From Paenibacillus profundus (GTDB lineage: Bacteria > Bacillota > Bacilli > Paenibacillales > Paenibacillaceae): a DNA stretch of 64,000 nucleotides. Positions 26,924 through 36,153 of the stretch are shown one piece after another; the stretch's first letter is position 1; each line of letters opens with the position of its first letter. The position numbers and the translations under genes are program-made. The stretch spans positions 268,501-332,500 of the forward strand of contig NZ_JAJNBZ010000004.1 of the NCBI RefSeq assembly GCF_021369635.1, read 5' to 3'. The notes beneath the pieces were generated by a model. It ran no database searches. It had not been told where the DNA came from and saw nothing but the letters and a program-made list of their open reading frames with translations.

Positions 26924-28219
26924 ATGAAAATTTGTGTGCTAGGTCTTGGTTATATTGGCTTGCCAACTGCAGCAATGTTCTCTAGTCATGGACATGAAGT
27001 TATTGGAGTGGATGTAAATGCGAGCATTGTTGAGACATTAAACAATGGCTCCATACATATTGAAGAGCCAGGGCTTTCAGAATTGATCAAAGATGCTGTT
27101 CATTCTCAGATGTTTAAGGCTTCCTTACATCCTGAAAAGGCTGACGTGTTTATTATTGCAGTTCCTACTCCAAATAATAATGATGATTCTTATATGAGCT
27201 GTGATTTGTCATTTGTATTAAACGCTTGTCAATCCATTATCCCATACTTGGAAAAAGGGAATATTATCATCGTGGAATCTACCATTTCTCCGAGATCTAT
27301 GGACGACTATGTTAAAGTGTTGTTTGAAGATAATGGTTTTACGGCAGGGGAGGATATCTATCTTGCGCATTGCCCTGAACGGGTACTCCCTGGACAAATC
27401 CTGAAAGAATTAATCCATAATAATCGAATTGTGGGTGGCATTACTGGGAAATGTATACAAGCTGCAGCGGAAGTTTATTCAGCATTCGTACAAGGGGAGA
27501 TTATTAGGACGGAAGCGAAGACAGCAGAAATGTCTAAATGCATGGAAAATACCTTTCGAGATGTAAATATCGCTTTAGCGAATGAATTGGTGAAGATTTG
27601 TTACGATCTAGATATAAATGCGTTGGAAGTCATTAACATGGCTAACAAACATCCGAGGGTTAATATCCATAGCCCGGGGCCTGGTGTTGGAGGACATTGT
27701 TTAGCGGTAGATCCTTATTTTATTTATGCAAAGTCACCTGATTATGCAAACATTATTAAACTTGCTAGAGATACAAACAACAGCATGCCGGAATTTGTTG
27801 TTAAACTATCTAGTGAATTGTTACAGGGGATCGATCGCCCGAAGGTTGCTGTATTTGGTGTGACTTATAAAGGAAACGTTGATGATATGCGTGAATCCCC
27901 TGCATTAGAAATCATTGAGTTGCTTAAAGCAAGAGGATATCAGGTCTCAATATATGATCCCCATGTCTCCCATATAGAATTTGTAGATGAAGAAACAGCT
28001 GTTACAGCTGCGGATCTAATATTAGTACTAACAGATCACAATGAATTTATGGAATTAAACCATAATAAGATAGCAAAGCGAATGCGAACCCCAATGTTAT
28101 TAGATACGAAGAATATAGTAAAGTCACAGTTAAGATCCGGCCTAGAAGTGATCAATTACGGAAACATCTATCAATATAAACGCAGCAGTAAAGGAGAAAT
28201 CTATGAAGTTATTAGATGA
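26924..28219 (+). CDS. wecC: UDP-N-acetyl-D-mannosamine dehydrogenase-like enzyme
   Basis: 431 residues with an N-terminal NAD fold (VLGLGYIGLPTAAMF) and the catalytic cysteine C259 in GPGVGGHCLAVDPYF. AVPTPNN and VESTISPRS also match the UDP-sugar dehydrogenase family, closest to WecC (UDP-ManNAc to UDP-ManNAcA, two NAD+-dependent oxidations). It would supply a uronic sugar for the glycan; ManNAc-type and uronate residues occur in Paenibacillus surface glycans. The start is ATG 26924 with AGGGGG upstream; the frame extends back into the previous gene. No UDP-GlcNAc 2-epimerase gene is in the window. It overlaps the next gene by 17 nt. Confidence 0.85.
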   Translation: MKICVLGLGYIGLPTAAMFSSHGHEVIGVDVNASIVETLNNGSIHIEEPGLSELIKDAVHSQMFKASLHPEKADVFIIAVPTPNNNDDSYMSCDLSFVLNACQSIIPYLEKGNIIIVESTISPRSMDDYVKVLFEDNGFTAGEDIYLAHCPERVLPGQILKELIHNNRIVGGITGKCIQAAAEVYSAFVQGEIIRTEAKTAEMSKCMENTFRDVNIALANELVKICYDLDINALEVINMANKHPRVNIHSPGPGVGGHCLAVDPYFIYAKSPDYANIIKLARDTNNSMPEFVVKLSSELLQGIDRPKVAVFGVTYKGNVDDMRESPALEIIELLKARGYQVSIYDPHVSHIEFVDEETAVTAADLILVLTDHNEFMELNHNKIAKRMRTPMLLDTKNIVKSQLRSGLEVINYGNIYQYKRSSKGEIYEVIR

Positions 28220-29285
28220 AGTAACTGAGGCGTATCATGGTAGTAAAGGAGAAGTTTTCGCCAGAAAAACAAGAGAGGGGATCCATTGGATATGCTCTCA
28301 AGCAAAAGGACAGGATGTCCTGGATATAGGCTGTTCGCAAGGGATAACTGAGATTATTTTAGCGCGAGAAGGAAAAAAGGCGGTCGGGATCGATATAGAA
28401 CCTGAAGCAATTGAATATGCGAAGGCTTCATTAAGCAACCAATCTGAATCTGTTCAGGCAAATGTAACCTATGAAGCATCCAGTATATTTGATTACAATT
28501 CAGAGCACCAGTTTGATACGGTTATTCTTTCAGAAGTGTTAGAGCATTTTTCTTCATCGGAGTCCTTGTTAGAGCGAATATCTGGATTCTTGAAACAAGA
28601 CGGCACACTGATCATAACAGTACCATTTGGAATAAATGATTATATTGATCATAAGAAAACTTATTATCTATTCAACTTGCTAGACGACCTAGCTCCATAC
28701 TTTTCAGTCTTTGAGGTAAAGTTTTTTGGAAAGTGGATCGGGGTAGTAGCTGAAAAATGTCCTAGGAAAAGGCCATCGGTAGATAATGATATTATGGTGA
28801 GGGAACTAGAAAAACAATTTTATGCTATTGAAAGAAGTTTGGTTGATAATCTTTCTGAGAAATCCAATAAATTAGTTAAACTAAATACACAATATAGAGA
28901 AGTAATGTCTACACTCGAAGAACTAAAGCGAGAAAATACTGCGTTAAAAAAACAAATCGAGACGCTAGAGATAAAATCTACCGAATTGCCTAAAGATCAT
29001 AAGGATAATGACATTGCTAGTTTGAATCAGAAAATTGAAGAGCTTACATTAAGTTTATCTAAGTCTAAAGGTATCATAATGGAAAAAAATCAAACTATTA
29101 TGAGACGGATTAAGAGCGAAGAAGAAACCTTATCCAAGTATAAAGATTCGATATTCCAATACAATCAATTGGAGGCGAGATACGCTAACGTATCTAAAAA
29201 GTATGATCTGCTTAGTAAGGCTAAGTTAGGGAAATTAACTTTGAACTATTGGAAGTACAAAAAGAGAATTCCAAATGATTTCTGA
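28203..29285 (+). CDS. SAM-dependent methyltransferase with C-terminal coiled coil
   Basis: Residues 1-190 form a class I methyltransferase: motif I VLDIGCSQGITE, the acidic GIDIEPEA, and post-motifs DTVILSEVLEHF and TLIITVPFG. From about residue 200 to 345 the protein is a long heptad-rich coiled coil (LEELKRENTALKKQIETLE and similar). Overlapping translation with the dehydrogenase and closeness to Wzm-Wzt recall WbdD- and WsaE-type enzymes, in which a methyltransferase caps the non-reducing end and a coiled coil sets chain length. That role is inferred. TAAAGGAG is well placed before ATG. Confidence 0.75.
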   Translation: MKLLDEVTEAYHGSKGEVFARKTREGIHWICSQAKGQDVLDIGCSQGITEIILAREGKKAVGIDIEPEAIEYAKASLSNQSESVQANVTYEASSIFDYNSEHQFDTVILSEVLEHFSSSESLLERISGFLKQDGTLIITVPFGINDYIDHKKTYYLFNLLDDLAPYFSVFEVKFFGKWIGVVAEKCPRKRPSVDNDIMVRELEKQFYAIERSLVDNLSEKSNKLVKLNTQYREVMSTLEELKRENTALKKQIETLEIKSTELPKDHKDNDIASLNQKIEELTLSLSKSKGIIMEKNQTIMRRIKSEEETLSKYKDSIFQYNQLEARYANVSKKYDLLSKAKLGKLTLNYWKYKKRIPNDF

Positions 29286-29307
29286 AACAAAATGCGGAGG
29301 CTGTACA

Positions 29308-32300
29308 ATGGATCTTGGGTATATAGAACGTAAACTTAAAGAATTACATAATCTTAAAACCAAGATTATGAAGGAAATGGATATTGACTGGGATGATGGC
29401 GGATATTACAACAACGGTATGACATTCGTAACAAAAAAATATAAACGTAACTTTGAAAATTTACAAGATATGAAAATTGCATGTATTATGGATGATTTTA
29501 CTTTTCATTCCTATGATCCGCAATGCAAACTAATGCAAGTGACACCAAATAATTGGTTATCTGAGATTAAGGAATTTAAACCAGATCTCTTCTTTCTAGA
29601 ATCAGCTTGGAAAGGGATGAAGGGGCTTTGGAACACACAGGTTGCACATATTAGTGATGAGTTAATTGAGCTGCTGAATTATTTAAGAAGTAATGATGTT
29701 CCAATCGTTTTTTGGAATAAGGAAGACCCTGTGCACTACAATACATTTCTTGCGACTGCTAAATATGCAGACTTTGTGTTTACAACTGATATTGATTGCA
29801 TCAAAAAATATAAATCAATATTAAAACATGAACGTGTGTATTTATTACCGTTTGCTGCGCAAACCAAGTTCCATAATCCGTTGGAATATTATGATCGTCA
29901 GGACAAGTACTGTTTCGCTGGAGCATATTACAAGCGCTACCCTGAAAGAATACGTGATCTAGAGACTTTTATTGACGCAATTACCGAGAACAACGTAATA
30001 GATATTTATGACCGAAATTATTATAATAATGATTCTAATTATTCATTCCCAAAATCATATAAGCGTTATATAGTTGGCAATTTAAAGCCTGATGAAATTG
30101 ATAAAGCATATAAAGGATATCGTTATAATATCAACATGAATTCAGTAAAGCAATCTCAAAGCATGTGTGCACGTCGAGTTTTTGAATTGCTTGCATCTAA
30201 CACTGTGACAGTAAGCAATTATTCAAAAGCTGTCCGTAATTTCTTCGGTGATTTAGTAATTTGTACGGATGATGGGAAGCGTCTGAAAGATGAAATTAAA
30301 AAGTTTGATGATATAGAATACTATCAAAAGTTCAGATTACAGGGCCTTAGAAAAGTTTTACAGGATCATACCTATCAAGAGAGGTTGAATTATCTTGTTA
30401 ATAAAGTCTATACAAATGCTTTGGAAATAGTACAACCTCATGTAGCGATATTTGTATCAGCAATTACCGACGAGGAAATTGCACGCGCCATTAAGCAGTT
30501 TGAAAGACAACAATACGAATCAAAGCATTTATTTATCGTCACGAAACGGATAGATGATTATTCCAATACTTCGGCTATTAGTTTTGTTGGGGAAAATTTA
30601 TCCAAGGAGTTTGCTGGAATTCAAGAGAATTATGACTATGTCTCATTCTTTTCTAATATAGACTACTATGGGGAAAACTATATTACAGACCTACTTCTTG
30701 CGTTAAAATACTCGGATAATTCCGTTATTACGAAAGGAACTTACTATTCTAATAAAGAAAGTGGTATAAAGAAGCAGAATGAAGGACACCAGTATCGGCA
30801 GATAGATCAAGCAAGTGTTAGAAAATCACTTATTCAGTCTAATCTCTTATCTGAAGATCGCTTAGTTACCTTTATTGACTCTATTGATGATGCAATCTTA
30901 GAAAAAGTAGCATTATCTGTAGATGAATATAATTATTGCATGAATGAAATAAATGATGAATGTGTGATTGTAGATGACATTTATATCTTAGATAAAGGTG
31001 CGAGCATCTCAGCCGTTGAAGAGGTCGTAAGTAATATTAAGGGGAGTGAATTTCTATCTGCTAACACAATTCTTTCACCTTATGACATAGTGAAAGTGGT
31101 TGGAAAGTCTAAAAAGATATCCCTTAATTTAGAAAACAATTCAGTGGCAATTCAATCAGAATTAGTTACTGGGCATCAATATATATATATGGATAATTAC
31201 TTTTTTATAGAAGAATTCAATTTTGATTCTATGATGGACATGTATTTGGATGTTGATTTCCAATCACGTTTTTCCTTAGATATAGTCGCTGTATTTTATG
31301 ACCATAAAAAAAATAAATTAAGGAATATTATTAAACCTTGCAATCGTAAAATTTCTGTATCAATAGATTCTGCTGTTAAATACGTGAAGTTCGGGTTTAG
31401 GGTAGCAGAAGCAGGAAAGTGTTATATCAAACAGTTAATCATTGGTCAATTTAATGTAGATACAGGTTGTTATCTAAACAAATCGAATGTATTGTTGATA
31501 GCTGATAATTATCCTGACTATCAAGATTTATATCGTTATGCCTTTATCCATTCACGCTTGATAGAGTACAAGAATCAAGGCCAACTAGTAGATGTGTTTA
31601 AACTTAATGAAAAATACAACAAAGGATATTCGGAGTTTGGAGGCATTGATGTCGCAAGCGGTTATTTCGAAGAATTGCGAAATAATCTTTTTTATGCTTC
31701 ATACGATACAGTTCTAATACATTTTTTGAATGATAATATTTGGGGATGTATTAAAAATAGTGTAGTGGACAAGAAAATAATTGTATGGATTCATGGTTCA
31801 GAAATTCAACCATGGTGGAGAAGAAAGTATAATTACAGCTCTGACCAACAATTAAATAAGGCTAAAGCTGAATCGGAAAAGCGCCTAGCATTTTGGAAAG
31901 ATATATTCAAACTTGCTTTGAGTGGCCAATATTCATTCCACTTTGTGTTTGTTTCAAACTACTTTGCACATGAAGTATTCGAGGATATTAATATAGTTCT
32001 GCCTAAAGAAAAGTACAGTGTTATTCATAATTATATCGATAATAGACTATTTAGTTATTCTGAGAAGGATCCAGAGTTAAGAAAAAAAATACTATCCATT
32101 AGACCCTTTGCTAACCGTAAATATGCAAATGATTTAACAGTAAAAGCTATCCAATTGTTAGCTAAAGAATCATTTTTCAAAGAGTTGGAGTTTAAGATTA
32201 TTGGACAAGGGGAGTTGTTCCAATCCACACTTAAGCCGCTAATGAGATATAAAAATGTATCCATAGAAGAGAAGTTTTTGAGGCAAGAAGAGATTGCGGA

Positions 32301-32613
32301 AATTCATAAACAATACGGAGTATTCATGGTTCCAACAAGAATGGACTCACAAGGAGTTTCTCGTGATGAAGCAATGTCTTCTGGCCTGGTACCTGTAACG
32401 AATCGAGTAGCAGCTATCCCAGAATTTGTTGATGAACAGTGCGGGTTGCTAGTTGAAGAAGAAGATTATGTCGGTTTGGCAGAAAGCATTAAATTGCTAT
32501 ACATGGAACCAGAACTTTTTTTGAAACTATCTATGAAAGCAGCAAATCGTGTTAAAAATCAGAGCGGCTATCAATCTACTATACTAAACGAAATAGATTT
32601 AATTAAGGTCTAG
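29308..32613 (+). CDS. Large multidomain glycosyltransferase (CgeB-like N-terminus, GT4 C-terminus)
   Basis: About 1101 residues. The N-terminal ~380 match CgeB/DUF3880-type transferases (VFWNKEDPVHYNTF, FAGAYYKRYPERIRDL, CARRVFELLASNTVTVSNYS). A middle region of about 200 residues looks like a degenerate GT2-like module, followed by a beta-rich stretch. The C-terminal ~400 residues are a GT4 GT-B domain (WIHGSEIQPW, VIHNYIDNRLF, IGQGELF, SRDEAMSSGLVPV with the E-x7-E pattern). Start ATG 29308 has GGAGG 7 nt upstream. It may add two different sugars. The gene is followed directly by an IS3 element. Confidence 0.75.
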   Translation: MDLGYIERKLKELHNLKTKIMKEMDIDWDDGGYYNNGMTFVTKKYKRNFENLQDMKIACIMDDFTFHSYDPQCKLMQVTPNNWLSEIKEFKPDLFFLESAWKGMKGLWNTQVAHISDELIELLNYLRSNDVPIVFWNKEDPVHYNTFLATAKYADFVFTTDIDCIKKYKSILKHERVYLLPFAAQTKFHNPLEYYDRQDKYCFAGAYYKRYPERIRDLETFIDAITENNVIDIYDRNYYNNDSNYSFPKSYKRYIVGNLKPDEIDKAYKGYRYNINMNSVKQSQSMCARRVFELLASNTVTVSNYSKAVRNFFGDLVICTDDGKRLKDEIKKFDDIEYYQKFRLQGLRKVLQDHTYQERLNYLVNKVYTNALEIVQPHVAIFVSAITDEEIARAIKQFERQQYESKHLFIVTKRIDDYSNTSAISFVGENLSKEFAGIQENYDYVSFFSNIDYYGENYITDLLLALKYSDNSVITKGTYYSNKESGIKKQNEGHQYRQIDQASVRKSLIQSNLLSEDRLVTFIDSIDDAILEKVALSVDEYNYCMNEINDECVIVDDIYILDKGASISAVEEVVSNIKGSEFLSANTILSPYDIVKVVGKSKKISLNLENNSVAIQSELVTGHQYIYMDNYFFIEEFNFDSMMDMYLDVDFQSRFSLDIVAVFYDHKKNKLRNIIKPCNRKISVSIDSAVKYVKFGFRVAEAGKCYIKQLIIGQFNVDTGCYLNKSNVLLIADNYPDYQDLYRYAFIHSRLIEYKNQGQLVDVFKLNEKYNKGYSEFGGIDVASGYFEELRNNLFYASYDTVLIHFLNDNIWGCIKNSVVDKKIIVWIHGSEIQPWWRRKYNYSSDQQLNKAKAESEKRLAFWKDIFKLALSGQYSFHFVFVSNYFAHEVFEDINIVLPKEKYSVIHNYIDNRLFSYSEKDPELRKKILSIRPFANRKYANDLTVKAIQLLAKESFFKELEFKIIGQGELFQSTLKPLMRYKNVSIEEKFLRQEEIAEIHKQYGVFMVPTRMDSQGVSRDEAMSSGLVPVTNRVAAIPEFVDEQCGLLVEEEDYVGLAESIKLLYMEPELFLKLSMKAANRVKNQSGYQSTILNEIDLIKV

Positions 32614-32756
32614 ATAGGTTTACTAGAAGTGAGTAGCTCATAAACAAGATTATTTTTGGGTTATTCACTTTCTTTTTATAACTATTAAGCCCCCTAATCC
32701 CCTTGGACACTTCCGGACTAAGCGCTGTACAATAAACTTAGCTGGAGGTTACGAGT

Positions 32757-33101
32757 ATGAGAGTCCAACACAGCAAATTCGACGAACTCCGAATTCAGGT
32801 GGTTGAAGAGGCGCTGGATAGGGGAAACGTGGCACTAACGGCACGTAAGCGTGGCATCTCCCCTTACTCGCTTTACAAATGGGTGAAGCAATATCGGGAT
32901 GAGGTGGAGATGACCATGAGCAAAAAGAAAAAGATAGATAACCTAAGTCCACCACAGACGACAGAAGAGTGGAAAGAAAAGTACGATCAGGCTGCCAAAT
33001 TGCTGGGCGAGAAGGAAATGGAGATCGCCATTCTTCGGGAACTTGTAAAAAAAAAGCATCCGCACATCCAATGGAAGTGGCCCGAAGATGGATCGCATTA
33101 G
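32757..33101 (+). CDS. IS3-family OrfA (helix-turn-helix)
   Basis: 114 residues: an N-terminal HTH (VALTARKRGISPYSLYKWVK) and a C-terminal leucine-zipper helix (LLGEKEMEIAILRELVKKK), standard for IS3 OrfA. A run of nine As (33047-33055) near its 3' end is the likely -1 slippage site for making OrfAB, since orfB is in the -1 frame. GGAGG precedes the ATG. Confidence 0.88.
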   Translation: MRVQHSKFDELRIQVVEEALDRGNVALTARKRGISPYSLYKWVKQYRDEVEMTMSKKKKIDNLSPPQTTEEWKEKYDQAAKLLGEKEMEIAILRELVKKKHPHIQWKWPEDGSH

Positions 33102-33990
33102 GTTATCCGGTACAGAAGGTGCTGAGAGTCTGTAACCTTTCTCGTTCGACTTACTACCATCAGCGTAAGACTGGCCCGAAGCAAAAGCGTTCCTCTAGCG
33201 GGGGGCGTCCAGTACCTGGATACTCCTTTACGTTTAAAGGAAGCAAGGTGCTCGACTGGCGGATTAAGAAGCTATACTGGAAGGCGAAGAGTCTTCCTAC
33301 GGCTACCATAAGATAACGATACGATTACGTCGTGAGCATCACATTCAGATTAACAAGAAAAAGGTATGCCGTCTGTGTAAAGAGATGGGGATCCTAGACA
33401 AGCCTAGAACCCCGAAAGCAATCCGTCCGCACCGCCTAGCTAACAACATGGAGGTAACCGGGCCAAATCAATTGTGGCAATTGGACGTGAAATACGGTTA
33501 CGTGGCTGGCCTGCAGCGCTACTTCTACACAGCGAATATGATCGATGTTTATGATCGCAGGATTGTAGGATACCACTGTGGAAAAGACTGTACCACCAAG
33601 GATATCCTGGCCACCGTCCAGAAAGCGTTGAGTCGGAACATCTTCGTACAAGAGACGCCGCTAGTCGTCCGAACGGATAATGGGCCACAGTTTAAAAGCA
33701 ACAAATTTAGAGAGTTTTTCGAAGGTATAGACGGACTGATCCATGAACGTACACCTAATCGAACTCCGAACAAAAAAGCGTATGTAGAGTCCTTTCACAG
33801 CATTTTAGAACGTGAATGCTTTAAGCGCCATATGTTTATGAGCTTCGAGGAAGCCTTTGCCGCAGTGGATCGGTTTATGGATTTTTACAACAACCGGAGA
33901 ATCCACATGAGTTTGTACGGCTATTCTCCTACGGAATTTCTTGCGAAACTCGAAAAAAACGAAGTGAGAGCATTTAAACTGGCGCTTTAG
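33071..33990 (+). pseudogene. IS3-family OrfB transposase, frameshifted
   Basis: OrfB begins ATG 33071 (MEVARRWIALGYPVQ) but breaks at about 33270; the reading resumes one base off with SSYGYHKITIRLRREHH and continues to the stop at 33990. The DDE integrase core is present in the second part: D in WQLDVKYGYV, D in VVRTDNGPQF, E in KAYVESFHSILERE. One missing base in the sequence KKL..LEGEE explains the break. The transposase is thus probably inactive unless this is a sequencing error. Confidence 0.8.
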
Positions 33991-34085
33991 TAAGAGAAGT
34001 CCTTTTTATCTCCTGAAGTGTCCAAAATTAAGGGGCTGGACCGATAATTTGGTTAAAAATATTAAAGTGAAGGAGTAAAGATACT

Positions 34086-34430
34086 TTGCTTCTATATGTG
34101 CTGTATTTAATACTAACTGTATTAGGATTGTCATTAGTTAAGTTGGACAAAAATAGCTTGCTATTTGATATAAAAAACACAGGTATACATTTGGGTATAG
34201 GTTTCTTAACTATTGTTGGAATGTTCTGTTATATCGCTAGTTTTAGCATATTTATGATAATAATACAAAAGAATGAATTGAGTTATATTTACCCGATATT
34301 AAATGGATTAGTAGCAATCATGACATTCATTGTAGGTACTGTTATTTTTAATGAAGTAATAACACTACAAAAGGTTATTGGTTTTATAGTGATCGTTATA
34401 GGTATATTTATAATTAATATAAGGGGATAG
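34086..34430 (+). CDS. Small EamA/SMR-type membrane protein, probable lipid-linked sugar flippase
   Basis: 114 residues with four predicted TM helices and the small-multidrug-resistance/EamA pattern (SYIYPILNGLVAIMTFIVGTVIFNEVITLQKVIGFIVIVIG, part of the last two helices). Similar small proteins (ArnE/ArnF) flip undecaprenyl-phosphate sugars. The start is TTG 34086 with AGGAG 10 nt upstream. Together with the downstream GT2, DUF2304 and GT-C genes it forms a compact module; its job as flippase is inferred from that context. Confidence 0.7.
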   Translation: MLLYVLYLILTVLGLSLVKLDKNSLLFDIKNTGIHLGIGFLTIVGMFCYIASFSIFMIIIQKNELSYIYPILNGLVAIMTFIVGTVIFNEVITLQKVIGFIVIVIGIFIINIRG

Positions 34431-34441
34431 GAGTTACGAGC

Positions 34442-35167
34442 ATGAAGAAGCTTATTATTATTCCTGCATATAATGAAGAAAAAAATATTGTAAGAGTAAT
34501 TGAGGATATTTTGAACAATGTTAATGGGTTTGATTACATCATTGTTAATGATTGTTCAACCGATGATACAATTAACTTATGTAAAGAGAAAGGGTTTAAT
34601 GTATTAAACCTTCCAACTAACCTAGGAATAGGTGGTTGTGTACAAGCAGGCTATAAGTATGCTAGAGATAATGGTTATGATATAGCCATCCAATTCGATG
34701 GAGATGGTCAGCATAATGCGAAATACATAGAGACCCTTTGTAGTGTTATGCTCGAAAAAGAATATGACATGGTAATAGGATCAAGATTTATTAATAATGT
34801 AGGCTTTCAATCTTCAACAGTTCGAAGGATCGGAATAAAATTTTTGAGCGAACTAATTAAAAGCATCACTAAAACTAATATTTCTGATCCTACTTCAGGT
34901 TTTCGAATTATTAATAAGCAAGTAATAAATTGTCTGTGCAAGTACTATCCTATGGATTATCCTGAGCCAGAGAGTATAGTAAGTTTATGCAGAATGGGAT
35001 ATAAGGTTGGTGAAGTCCCTGTAATAATGAATGAAAGAATTGAAGGTAAATCCTCGATTAGCCCTTCTAGATCCATATATTATATGGTAAAGGTAAGCTT
35101 GGCTATCATTATCGACTATTTAAAAACAAGAAACAGAAAAAAAAAGGAGTTATTACATGGAAGCTAA
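34442..35167 (+). CDS. Polyprenyl-phosphate sugar synthase (GT2, DPM1-like)
   Basis: 241 residues beginning KLIIIPAYNEEKNIVRVI, with DxD-type motif FDGDGQH and the DPTSGFR segment of dolichol-phosphate-mannose-synthase-like GT2 enzymes. There are no C-terminal TM helices, so it is a soluble or peripheral form. It would transfer a sugar from a nucleotide donor to undecaprenyl phosphate on the inner face, giving the donor used by the GT-C gene at 36154. Its 3' end overlaps the next gene by 11 nt. Confidence 0.85.
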   Translation: MKKLIIIPAYNEEKNIVRVIEDILNNVNGFDYIIVNDCSTDDTINLCKEKGFNVLNLPTNLGIGGCVQAGYKYARDNGYDIAIQFDGDGQHNAKYIETLCSVMLEKEYDMVIGSRFINNVGFQSSTVRRIGIKFLSELIKSITKTNISDPTSGFRIINKQVINCLCKYYPMDYPEPESIVSLCRMGYKVGEVPVIMNERIEGKSSISPSRSIYYMVKVSLAIIIDYLKTRNRKKKELLHGS

Positions 35168-35519
35168 ACTTCAAATGTTACTACTTCTTGGCTGTCTCAC
35201 TACTCTTGTTTTCATTATTAATATGATTAGAAAAGAAAAATTAGAATTGAAGTACTCATTGCTGTGGATATTTATTTGTATAAGTATTATATTTTTATGT
35301 GTTTTTCCAAACAGTATAAATGCGATGGCAAATTTGATGGGAATAATAACACCAATTAATGCGTTATTCTTTTGGGGCCTGGTTTCAAGCCTAATTATAA
35401 ACTTCCAACTAACTGTTGCAGAATCAAGAAAGTCTAAAAAAATAAAGGAACTTAGTCAAGCAATAGCTCTGTTAGAAAAAAAAATAGAGTGTAATGGAAA
35501 TCAAAATAAGCAGAGATAG
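35157..35519 (+). CDS. DUF2304 membrane protein
   Basis: 120 residues with three hydrophobic segments and a basic/acidic C-terminal coiled helix (RKSKKIKELSQAIALLEKKIE), the usual DUF2304 layout. DUF2304 genes regularly sit next to polyprenyl-phosphate GT2 genes and may anchor or regulate them. It overlaps both neighbours, indicating translational coupling. The biochemical role is not known. Confidence 0.8.
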   Translation: MEAKLQMLLLLGCLTTLVFIINMIRKEKLELKYSLLWIFICISIIFLCVFPNSINAMANLMGIITPINALFFWGLVSSLIINFQLTVAESRKSKKIKELSQAIALLEKKIECNGNQNKQR

Positions 35520-35529
35520 GAGGAAGAGA

Positions 35530-36132
35530 ATGAGTCATTTTATTAAAAAGAACAGGGCTTTGATAATCTTTGCGATAGTTATTTTGATGTTTAGTGGGTC
35601 TTTTTCGTTATATACATACTCTAAAGCACAAGAAAAAATTGATCTGTCAAGTGTATATGAATCTTTTTTGAAATATAAATTTTCTTCTTTAGATAAAAAT
35701 ATTTTTGAAAAAACTAGTGAAAAAACGTATATTGTTGAATGGGAAAATGGTCAAGTCCCTTTTTACATCCAGTTATTCGACAATGCTTTTGGTTCTCCGC
35801 CCAGTAGTAAATATTATTCCCCTGCTAGTATTCCTGATAGTGCTAAAGCTATTCAAGTGGATGTTAAACTTGCAGGCACATATGGGACTGACGCGAATGT
35901 GTTTCTTATGTTTTATAATGATAACACCAGATTAAAGAATGGCGTTAAAACCATCCAGTTAAGGAATCCACGTAACAAAGATAAGAGCCACACAAACAAA
36001 ATAGAATCGTTTTCTTTTAAATCTAATATATTACCGAAATATAAGTATTTTAAAATTGCAATAAAGCTAAATCCCGAAAAAAGTGGGAAAGGTTTTTTTA
36101 GAATGGAAGATTTGGATATCATTTTCAAATAA
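35530..36132 (+). CDS. Membrane-anchored extracytoplasmic protein of unknown function
   Basis: 200 residues with one N-terminal TM helix (about residues 10-30, IIFAIVILMFSGSFSLYTYS) and a beta-rich extracellular domain resembling a jelly-roll/carbohydrate-binding fold in pattern only. I do not recognise the family. AGGAGGAAGAGA precedes ATG 35530. Placed between DUF2304 and the GT-C enzyme with tight spacing, it is probably an accessory part of the sugar-branching module, for instance acceptor recognition. Confidence 0.6.
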   Translation: MSHFIKKNRALIIFAIVILMFSGSFSLYTYSKAQEKIDLSSVYESFLKYKFSSLDKNIFEKTSEKTYIVEWENGQVPFYIQLFDNAFGSPPSSKYYSPASIPDSAKAIQVDVKLAGTYGTDANVFLMFYNDNTRLKNGVKTIQLRNPRNKDKSHTNKIESFSFKSNILPKYKYFKIAIKLNPEKSGKGFFRMEDLDIIFK

Positions 36133-36153
36133 TAAGACAGGTGAAAAGCTCAT

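Larger units (their letters stand above)
32688..34037 (+). mobile_element. IS3-family insertion sequence with damaged transposase
   Basis: Imperfect terminal inverted repeats are visible: left end AGCCCCCTAATCCCCTTGGA... and right end (complement) AGCCCCTTAATTTTGGA..., both continuing GACACTTC. Between them lie orfA and a frameshifted orfB. No clear target-site duplication was seen. It separates the big glycosyltransferase gene from the flippase/GT module and may have carried or joined cassettes of the locus. Confidence 0.85.
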
